64,000 bases of DNA from Nicotiana tabacum (lineage: Eukaryota > Streptophyta > Magnoliopsida > Solanales > Solanaceae): positions 62,319,854-62,383,853 of the forward strand of contig NC_134096.1 of assembly GCF_000715075.1 (NCBI RefSeq). The letters run 5' to 3'. Of this stretch, positions 55,430 through 64,000 are shown in pieces (position 1 is the first letter of the stretch; each line of letters starts with the position of its first letter). Below the pieces are notes generated by a model that was given only the letters and a program-made list of their open reading frames with translations, was not told the DNA's origin and made no database searches. The translations under genes were made by a program, and so were the position numbers.

Positions 55430-58400
55430 ATGACTCTAACAAAGTCTTATGTTGAGAAATTTGACCGAAGTACAAACTTCGAAATGCGGCAATGAAAGAT
55501 GGAAGCTATCCTAATTTAGGATGGCATAGATTTGACACTGCAAGGAAAGGAGAAGATGCCGAATAAAATGACAGACGAGGAGTTTGCCGTCATAGACAAA
55601 AGGGCAAAAGCAAGTATTATTTTAAACCTTTCAAATGAGGTTTTGCGTGAAGTTGCAGCAGAAAGCTCAGCCAAAGGCATATGGTAAAAACTTAAAACCC
55701 TATATATGAAAAAAAAAATAGTAGAAAACAGGCCTTACCTAAAGCAAAAACTCTACACTTTTCGTATGGCTGAAGGTACCTCTATACTTACACATCTTGA
55801 TACTTTTGATTCTCTTCTTATGGATTTAAGTAACATAGATGCTGAAATCAAAGATGAGGATCAAGTTGAGTTATTGCTTGTTTCCTTACCCCAATCGTTT
55901 AAACATATAAGAGATAATATGCTTTATGGAAAGGATAATATCTCTTATAAAGATATCAAATCTATTTTGAAATCAAAAGAACAAATAGATAGAGATATTA
56001 CTGGGGAAACTAGTGGGAACCAATGGGAAGGCTTATTTATAAGAGGTAGATCCAATAACAAAGATTCAAGTAGTGAGAAACCTAAATCAAGGTCAAAATC
56101 TAGATACAGAAATGTCATGTGCAAATATTGTCATAAGAAATGTCACATTATTTCTGAATGCTTTAAATTGAAAAACAAAGAAAAGCATACAGAAAATAAA
56201 AATGAGCACAAAAATACTGACACTGCCGAAGCAAGTGTAGTTGCTGATGAGACTGAGGGAATTATTTTTTTAGTAACTAATAATAGTTTCAAATCTAACA
56301 ATGAGTGGATTTTAGATTCGGGTTGTTCTTATCATATGTGTACCAGTCGGGATTTATTTACCACATATGAATCAATTGGAGGTGGAGTTGTCTTGATGGG
56401 CAACAATGCTGCCTGCAAAGTTATTGGAAAAGGTACAGTCCGAATCAAAATGCACGATAGTGTGGTGAGAACTCTCACCGATGTTAGACATGTTCCTGAC
56501 TTGAAGAAAAATCTCATCTATTTGGACACTCTAGAATCTCTTGGGTGCAAGTACACATGTGAAGGTGGAGTTCTGAAAATTTCTCATGGTGCTCTTATGA
56601 TCATGAAAGCACGCAGATCTGGTACGTTGTATACTCTTTTGGGATCTATGGTTACAGGTGCTGCTGCAGTTTCAATATCAGATAAATCAGATTCTGATAT
56701 CACCAAATTGTGGCATATGCGATTAGGGCATATGAGTGAAAAACGTCTTTCCATCCTCAGCAAAAGAGGTCTCTTGTGTGGCCAAAGTACCGGAAATATG
56801 GAGTTCTGTGAACATTGTGTGTTCGGAAAGCAGAAAAGAGTCAGCTTTAAATCTCCAGCAATTCATAGAACAAAAGGTACTTTGGATTACATTCATTCAG
56901 ATCTTTGGGGTCCTTCACGTACCCTAACAAAAGGTGGTGCTAGATATATGTTAACTTTCATTGATGATTATTCAAGAAAAGTTTGGATTTATTTCCTGAA
57001 AAATAAAAGTGATGTTTTCTTAAATTTCAAACAATGGAAAGTTTTGATTGAGAAGCAAACAGGAAAACAGGTTAAGCGGCTTAGAACAAATAATGGCTTA
57101 GAATTTTGTAATGATGAATTCAATGAATTTTGCAAGAATGAAGGAATTGCTCGACATCGTACTGTGAGAATGACACCTCAGTAAAATGGTGTGGCAGAAA
57201 GGATGAATAGAACTCTTTTGGAAATGGCTCGTTGTATGATTTCAAATGCTGGGTTGACAAACGCCTTTTGGGCAGAAGCTATCTCTACAGCTTGTTATAT
57301 TGTCAACCGAGCTCCTTCTGCACCTTTGAACTTTAAAACTCTAGAGGAAATGTGGTCAGGTACTCCTGCTAATTATTCTGATTTTAAGATATTTGGTTGC
57401 CATGCATATGATGGAAAATTAGAGCCAAGGGCTAAAATGTGCATTTTCCTTGGGTATGCATCTGGGGTGAAAGGATACCGACTATGGTATCCTGATCCCA
57501 CAACACCAAAATTTATAATTAGCAGAGATGTAACCTTTGATGAATACTCTATGTTACATTCTAGAAAAGAGTCTTCTAGTTCTTGTAATACAGATAAAGG
57601 AAAGAGTACACAGAACCGGGTAGAGATTGAGATTGGCATTCCTTCTGAGCCAATCTTATCAACTTTGGAGCAAAATACAGTTGAAACTTCTGAAATTGAG
57701 ACAAAAGCTGAAATTCCTAAAGTTGAGACTCCTGAAGTTGAACCAGAAGAAGATGAGTATTATATAGCCAAACATAGACCAAGAAGAGAAGGTAAACAAC
57801 CATTAAGGTTTGGAGATTATGTTGCATTTGCTTTTTCAGTTGCACAGGAAACTAAAAAAATTGGAGAACCATCAAAATATTCAGAAGCAGTTTCTGGTGC
57901 TGACTCAGCCAAGTGGCTGATTGCAATGAATGAAGAAATTGACTCTCTCCACAAGAATGGTACTTGGTCTCTTGTGAAGTCGCCATCAGGAAAAAGAATT
58001 GTTGGTTGCAAATAGGTCTTCAAGAAAAAGGATGGCATTCCAGGGGTTGAAGATGCGAGGTATAAGGCACGATTAGTTGCAAGGGCTATAGTCAGGTACA
58101 AGGAGTTGATTTTAATGATATTTTCTCACATATCATTAAACATAGCTCTATTCATGTCTTGCTTGCCTTCGTTGCCATGTATGATTTGGAATTAGAACAA
58201 CTTGATGTTAAGATAGTTTTCTTACATGGCGAACTTGAGGAACAAATATGCATGCATCAACCCGAAGGATTTGAAATTGAAGGAAAAGAAAATCATGTTT
58301 GCTTGTTGAAGAAATCCTTGTACATATTAAAGCAGTCTCCAAGACAATGGTATAAAATGTTTGATTCCTTTATATTGGGTCATGGTTATTCGAGGAGCAT

Positions 58401-59403
58401 GTATGATAGTTGTGTTTACTTTCGAAAGTTAAATGATGGTTCATTCGTGTACCTATTATTATATATTGATGACATGCTCATTGCTGTTAAGGATTTAACA
58501 GAAATTCACAATTTGAAAAGTGAATTTGAGATGAAAGATTTGGGAGCAGCTAAGAAAATCATTGGCATGGAGATCAAAAGAGATCGAAAAGCCAACAGGT
58601 TATTTCTGACCTAGAAGAAGTACTTGGAGAGGTTTGGCATGAAAGATGCTAAACCAGTTAGTACCCCTCTTGCTGCTCATTTTAAGTTATCAGCTGCTCA
58701 GTCCCCACAGTCAGAGGAAAAAGAGAGGTACATGACACATGTTCCTTATTCAAGTACAATCGGCAGTATTATGTATGCAATGGTTTGTACACGTCCAGAC
58801 ATTTCACAAGCAGCGAGCGTGGTAAGCCGGTATATGACTTGCCCTAGTAAAGCACATTGGCATGCTGTGAAATGGATTCTCAGATACTTGCGAGGTACTT
58901 CAAATACATGTTTGGAGTTTGGGAGAAATACTAACACCTTGGTTGGTTTTGTAGACTCAAATTATGCAGGTGATCTTGACAAAAGAAGATCACTGACAGG
59001 TTATGTATTTTGCATAGGTGGTTGCGCTATTAGCTGGAAAGCTACATTACAACACGTAGTAGCTTTATCTACTATCGAAGCAGAATATATGACAATGACC
59101 GAGGCGATCAAAGAAGCTTTATGGTTGAAGGGTCTATTTGCGGAACTCAGTTTACACCAAGGTGGTATTACCATTTTCTGTGATAGTCAAAGTGCCATTC
59201 ACTTGACTAAAGATCAAATGTATCATGAGATGACGAAGCACACTGATATAAAGTATCATTTCATCCGAGAAACCATTGTTGAAGGAAAAGTCTCTGTTCA
59301 GAAGATTAACACTAGAGACAATCCTGCTGACATGTTCACAAAACCTCTTCCAGTGTCCAAGTTCAAGCTTTGTCTGAACTTGATTGGCATTTATGAAGAA
59401 TGA
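55430..59403 (+). pseudogene. Tnt1/Tork-like gag-pol polyprotein (inactivated)
   Basis: ATG at 55430 (MTLTKSYVEKFDRS). Gag runs through stops at 55493, 55517 and 55685 into the long frame 55706-57184. A CCHC knuckle ([14 protein letters not shown]) is at about 56119-56160. Protease ([11 protein letters not shown]) is near 56310, the pre-integrase zinc region ([25 protein letters not shown]) at 56710-56840, and the integrase core follows. The second catalytic Asp is Asn (RTNNGLEF, 57089-57091). A TAA at 57182 stands where Gln is expected, and the E-motif VAERMNRTLLEM follows. RT (57900-58610) has a TAG at 58013, a frameshift near 58085 and an intact catalytic YIDDML (near 58465). A TAG at 58612 precedes RNase H (TRPDISQAASVVSRYM, DSNYAGDLDKRRSLTGY, ADMFTKPL), ending at 59403. 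Confidence 0.95.
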
Positions 59404-59482
59404 TTTTGCCCATTGAGGCTTTTACGGAGAAGGTGGATCAAATTTACTATATATAAGCCGAAATTAGGACAAGGTGGAGATT

Positions 59483-60014
59483 TATAATATGGCCAAATTT
59501 TTATGAAATTTGTCATGACATAATATCCATTATAACAAAATTTGTGGATCGTGACATTTGCCATGACATAATATCCACTATTAGGCCAAGGATTTCTTGC
59601 TATAAATAGAAGAGCTTCTTCTCATTTGCAAACACACAAATTTAAGAGCTTTTCACTCTTGTCTTTCTTTCTCCTCCTTTATTGCATTATAGAGTATTTT
59701 GTAAGAGAGTGAGTGTTGGGAAATACTTGTGTGAACCCTTTCTTTGGAGTGATCTTGTGAGGTTATTCTCTTGGGGTATTTGGGATTAATTAGAGTATTT
59801 ACTCTAATTTTGTACTCTCTTTTGTACTCTTGTTGGTATAGTAAAATTGCTCTTCTCCGCTTGTGGACGTAGGTCACCTTGACCGAGCCACGTTAAATTT
59901 GTGTCTTCTTTATCTTCTTTAATTGACGTTATTATCAACTTGCATTGTCTTTGTTATTGTCATTATAACGTTGTTTGGCTAAATTCTGCACTATCCGATA
60001 ACCCGATCCTAACA
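59483..60014 (+). repeat. 3' LTR of the Tnt1/Tork-like element
   Basis: Begins TATAATATGGC (expected TG mutated to TA) and ends CCTAACA. The TATA box TATAAATA is at 59601-59608. It has the same tandem U3 units as the 5' LTR. Confidence 0.93.
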
Positions 60015-60149
60015 AAACGTGAGGTCTAAAGTTAGAAATTTTACCTGGGATTGCAACTTTAGACTCGCACGTCAGAGATGATTAAACTTTATGTGCATTT
60101 TATTCAACGAGATTTATAGCTTTGAATGATTTCAAAATTGCAGTATTTT

Positions 60150-60677
60150 TATTAATTGTACCTATTATTTAAAAATTCGAAATCAACTTATCTTTTACCT
60201 CTACAATTTCAAGATGAATAATTTTATGCTTGAAGGAATAGGAACGAGACAGAAGATAGAATGTATTCTACCTAAGTTGTAATTAAATATTGTTCTTTCA
60301 TTTCATCTTCTACTATTCCCTAATTACATGATAAAATCAATGATAAATTAGTGAAATTTAATCAAAATCGAGTTAAAAACTCTTACCCCAACAATCCTGT
60401 CACGATCCAAAATCCATTATAGGTCGTGATGGCGTCTAACGCCGCCGTTAGGCAAGCCAACGATGATTTGTCAATTTATTTACCCATTTTATTACTTTAT
60501 TGTTATTAATTGTACCTAATGTTTAGAAATTGGAAATCAACTTATCTTTTACCTCTACAATTTCAAGATGAATAATTTTATGCTTGAAGGAATAGGAACG
60601 AGACAGAAGATAGAATGTATTCTACCTAAGTTGTAATTAAATATTGTACTTTCATTTCATCTTCTATTATTAATGAC
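60150..60677 (+). repeat. Direct duplication of about 175 bp flanking an LTR end
   Basis: 60150-60325 and 60503-60677 are nearly identical over their core (aatcaacttatcttttacc ... ctaagttgtaattaaatatt). Between them lies about 100 bp of LTR-end sequence (60398-60495) reading TGTCACGATCC with the partner GGTCGTGATGGCG. Either DNA was duplicated around an insertion or an element with this sequence at both ends has mostly been lost. Confidence 0.85.
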
Positions 60678-60911
60678 TATTATTTAATATTTAATTATTT
60701 TGAGAATTTATCTCTACACAGTATTTTATTCAATCTTTTTAAAAATTTCTTTATTCCCCCAAAATAAGTCTTCAACCATTAACACTCTATCAGATGTACT
60801 ATTTTCTATTTGATGTTTACAATTGTTCATTATTGTTAACTTCTCTTGATTTCTCTTAGGAAACTTTTTTTTTTCAAATTGCCCAATCCGGTCATTCGAT
60901 GGAGTAACTAC

Positions 60912-61040
60912 GCGTTTGGTAAAATTAAAAGTGTTTATAAGTTAAGTGCTTATAAGCCAAAAAATAAGCCAAAAGCCATAAGTTGATCTCCCACAATTTA
61001 TCAAATTTCAGCTTATAAGCACTTTAGGTTTGACCAAAAT
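60912..61040. repeat. Imperfect inverted repeat, probable MITE remnant
   Basis: gtttggtaaaattaaaagtg-ttataag at the left and the complement of cttataagcactttaggtttgacc at the right form a foldback of about 30 bp arms. No convincing target duplication was seen. Confidence 0.4.
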
Positions 61041-62402
61041 ATTTACTATTCTATCCCTAAAATACTTCTTTTTAAAACAAAACTCCTCGTATAGTTTTAC
61101 TCTATCCCAGTTCTTCAAAACCTAAACAGTCGTTGCCTCTGCAATTTTCCGGTCGTGCCTCTGCAACAGTAGAGGGGTTGATCTTATTTCTTCCTCTGTT
61201 ACGTGGAATTCCCTTCTTTCGTTGTTCTCTGCTCGTGGGTTGTCCATTGGTGACTTTGATTCTTGCGCTCTCATTGTTGAAGGAAAGCTCTCTAAATATC
61301 TCCAGTCGTGCCTCTGCAACTATCATAAATATCTTGTGGTAACGAAATTCACTTGTCTTCTTAAGGCTGCTTTGTTTCAACAGTACTGATTGTTGTGGTA
61401 ATGCTACTGGATATTGACAGTAATAAGGCTACTTTGTTTCAACAGTGATTGCTATGTTAAATAGGACATACAGTTGTGTTATATTTTTAAGCAACTTTGA
61501 AAAATCATACATATAGTCAAAGATGATGATTAAATACAATCAAATCGGATATCATTAATGTTAAGATCAACAATTATTTTGAAAAATACAAAAGGTAATT
61601 TGTAAACTTTTATTGCCACCTAAATTACATACTAGCAAGAATGAAGTAAGGCCTCTTTTTGTATCCTCTAAGTGGGAAGAGTATCAGTTAAAAGGCCCCA
61701 AAGAGGCTTCACAATCCAAGAAAGTTGAATTTATTTTGTAATACGTATTAACTTCTTGTATATTTATTTTTCTCATGACTTCTTGTTTAGAGTTGAGTAT
61801 ATTCTGATTAATGTTATAAAGAGGTAGGCAACACGTATCCCCTCATTCATATATTTTGTTTTGGATATTAATGTTCGAAGTAGGGCTCAAACCCTAACCA
61901 CGGGCACCTAGACGTTGATTCCAGAAATTAAAGAACCTTTCTTGGTTGACTTTGATTTCAACATTTTGGATTCTAAATAAACATATGTATGGTCGACTTG
62001 ATCCTGAACTGCATTGACGAAGACCAACAAACATATTTTGGATGTAATACGAAAGATACCTAGTTGTACATAAAGTTTCTTGCTTGTGAAATCTATTTAC
62101 GGTCACAATACATGAAGAGAAAGAAGAAGCCGAGTAGGAACATAAATTTATTGGAAGCTACAACCCTCTGAATTTAAAATATAACAAAATATGATTTCTC
62201 TTATTTTGTTAGTCACTTGAAGTTTAAGATATTTGGTCTCATTATAATATTGAAGATTTTTTCTACTTCAAAATTATATGACATACAAAAATAAGAAGGT
62301 GTTCTTTTGAACTTTGTTGATTTTGAGTTGTGCATAAATATTATTACATGTGTACGTTTATAGTTAAATCTTGTAATCTCTTCAGATTGTTAACATTCAA
62401 TT
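61041..62402. other. Mostly unassigned DNA, possible upstream exon
   Basis: A GC-richer patch at 61130-61340 repeats the motif cgtgcctctgcaa three times and reads like an untranslated exon of the gene remnant at 62403. Another motif, aggctactttgtttcaacagt, recurs around 61362 and 61426. No open frame with domain support was seen. Confidence 0.35.
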
Positions 62403-62717
62403 ATGGGGGAACGACATAATGCTAAGTGGGATGAATATATACATATTAAATTCATTGAATTGTGTGAGCAAGAAGTTAGAAAAGAAAATAGGCCAAACAC
62501 TTACTTGTCTAAAGATGGATGGAAGAATATGGTAAATGAGTTCAATAAGAAGACGGGACTACAATATACTAGAAAACAAATGAAAAATCATTGGGATCAC
62601 ATGAAAGCATAGTGAACTTTTTTTAAGGAGTTGATGAGAGGTGACACAGGTTTAGGATGGGATCCCACAAGAAAAATAATTATTGTAGATGATGATTGGT
62701 GAGAGCAAAAAATTAAG
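62403..62717 (+). pseudogene. MYB/SANT-like DNA-binding domain protein fragment
   Basis: ATG at 62403 encodes the N-terminal trihelix-type domain of the plant MYB/SANT-like family: WDEYIHIKFIELCEQEVRK, SKDGWKNMVNEFNKKTG, QMKNHWDHMK. The frame stops at TAG and TGA (62610-62615) and then continues in frame as FFKELMRGDTGLGWDPTRK to 62717, with another TGA at 62700 within the usual DDDWW motif. AAG|GTACAT at 62717 looks like a splice donor. Members of this family occur both as host regulators and as partners of Harbinger-type transposases. This copy is broken, and the rest lies beyond an LTR inserted at 62780 or is lost. Confidence 0.72.
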
Positions 62718-62779
62718 GTACATTGCCCTTTTCTATAATTATTTCATAACTTTTTTAATTGTTAGTTTCATTTGTTTGC

Positions 62780-64000
62780 TGTCACGACCCAATTTTTCCC
62801 TCCGTATGACGTCGTGACGACACCTAATCTCTATGACTAGGTAAGCCTAACATTTGCGGAATATTGAAATAAAAAATATATAAATTTAACAACTAACTGT
62901 ATACCATGCCACTTGGCATGTATAATAACCAACTCCTCAATATACTACACAGCATTCCCAAAACCCGGAACATCGTGAATCACAAACTACATAAGGAAAA
63001 TCTAGTATTTTTATACATTAGAATCTATCAAAAGAAAATACAGAAGATAATGGACATGGAAAAGAGTAGAAGGGGACTCCGAGGTCTGCGGACACGGCAG
63101 ATATACCTTGAAGTCTCCAAAGTTGTCCCGGCTCACTGATAGTGCGACTGATAAGGAGTACCTGGGTCTGCACATGAAAAATATGTGCAGAAGAGGGCGT
63201 GAGTACACCACAACGGTACCCAGTAAGTGCCAAGTCTAACCTCGGTCAAGTAGTGACGAGATCAGGTCAGGGCCCTGCTAGTATATATATAATAAACTAG
63301 GACATAATGAAATATTACAGTAAAAATAAGTATTGAAATTTAACAAGAATGAAATCATAGCAAGTTAACAGCTCAATACACAAAAATACAACATGGGATA
63401 TACCGGAATACCGTTCCGTAGTCCCAAAGTAAATATGCAGAGCATGGGATCTACCGTAGTCCCAAAGTAAATATGCAAAGCAGGGGGGATCTACCGGAAT
63501 ACCGTTCTGTAGTCCCAAAGTAAATATGCAGAGTAGGGGGATCTACCGGAATACCGTTCCATAGTCCCAAAGTAAATATTCAGTGCAAACAATAAAAATA
63601 CAAGTACATCACAAAATCTTACGATTTAGACTAAGTACCAGTCAAGGAAGAAGCGAAAAATTCACTAAGCATGCTGCATAGAGTTCACATAAGCAATTAA
63701 GACACGTAGACATGTTGTTCTAGACTAAACATGATAAATTCATATGCTAGTGTAGTTCATTTAAAGGAATACATGTATTTTACTAAATGAAAACGGGGTT
63801 TTTTGCAATAATAGCTCGTGTACGCACTCGTCACCTCACGTACGCAGACACTCATATAACAAAAATACCAAATCCTAAGGGAGTTCCCCCACACAAGGTT
63901 AGGCAAGCCACTTACCTCGAACCAAGCTCAACCAATTGGTAAGAATGCCTTTTATACGAATATCTGACTCTGAATGGCCCAAATCTAGCAAAAAACAATT
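62780..64000 (-). mobile_element. LTR of a chromovirus-type or LARD element, running off the window
   Basis: Plus strand begins TGTCACGACCCAATTT, the complement of the GGGTCGTGACA end seen in the related LTRs, with a nearby cgtcgtgacgac partner. The LTR start was not reached before the window ends. It carries a four-copy repeat at 63394-63586. Confidence 0.7.
63394..63586. repeat. Four-copy tandem repeat in the terminal LTR
   Basis: Units of about 50 bp: gggatctaccggaataccgttccgtagtcccaaagtaaatatgcagag (quoted here in two parts: gggatctaccggaatacc and gttccgtagtcccaaag). The second copy lacks the ggaataccgttc part. The array lies about 0.6-0.8 kb from the LTR end. Confidence 0.93.

Larger units (their letters stand above)
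54852..60014 (+). mobile_element. Tnt1/Tork-like Ty1/copia retrotransposon, structurally complete
   Basis: LTRs at 54852-55382 and 59483-60014 (531 and 532 bp) are flanked by a perfect AAACG duplication (54847-54851 and 60015-60019). Primer-binding site TTGGTATCAGAGCC, one long gag-pol frame and a polypurine tract (caaggtggaga, about 59470-59480) are all present. Organisation and motifs fit the Tnt1/Tork group; the lineage was not tested. Several stops, one frameshift and a changed integrase residue make it inactive. LTR differences concentrate in the first about 160 bp. Confidence 0.96.

Noticed and set aside
61102..61380. 92-codon minus-strand ORF
   Set aside because: No recognised domain; more likely the complement of an untranslated exon with a repeated cgtgcctctgcaa motif.

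Overview
This is a stretch of plant nuclear chromosome, most likely from the Solanaceae and probably Nicotiana. It has one intact multi-exon plant gene with GT-AG introns, the rest is layered LTR retrotransposons, and the LINE/SINE-like tails, hAT elements and LTR ends have the look of tobacco-type repeats. Species assignment is inference; no search was run. I see no bacterial operon, CRISPR array, rRNA or tRNA gene.

The only intact host gene is eIF3m (translation initiation factor 3 subunit M), on the minus strand at 32070-35519. It has ten coding exons giving a 410-residue protein. A Ty1/copia element sits about 700 bp upstream of its start codon. A block of nested retroelements begins a few hundred bp beyond its stop codon.

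Layout: 281-658 hAT-type MITE; 811-2212 LTR (minus); 3289-3760 LINE 3' tail; about 3860-10778 remains of a Tat-lineage Ty3/gypsy element (minus) whose antisense extra ORF (4786-7512, plus strand, with introns) faces its pol; 10779-13738 LTR of a second Ty3/gypsy-like element; 13746-24277 a chromodomain-bearing (Tekay/Del-type) element inserted into the primer-binding site of that second element; 24283-31738 non-coding interior of the second element, itself hit by a 756-bp hAT element (25243-25998) and holding a solo LTR (26523-29325); 32070-35519 eIF3m; 36221-41439 Ty1/copia element; 41611-42851 Mutator-like MITE carrying a minisatellite; 43046-44985 RTE-type LINE pieces; 45010-54538 a gag-pol-less large retrotransposon derivative (minus) with a Tat-type LTR inserted in its 3' LTR; 54852-60014 a Tnt1/Tork-like copia element; 60150-62780 duplicated host-like DNA and a decayed MYB/SANT-like gene; 62780-64000 another LTR running off the window.

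The genes do not form a pathway. The coherent theme is retrotransposon biology. None of the coding elements looks autonomous: stops, frameshifts, lost catalytic residues or deletions are visible in all of them, and many stops are TAG where the families usually have CAG. The points most worth following are tandem short stem-loops in the transcribed part of three related LTRs, short-repeat arrays placed just upstream of the TATA box in unrelated-looking LTRs, the insertion exactly into a primer-binding site, and an abrupt change in divergence along one LTR pair.
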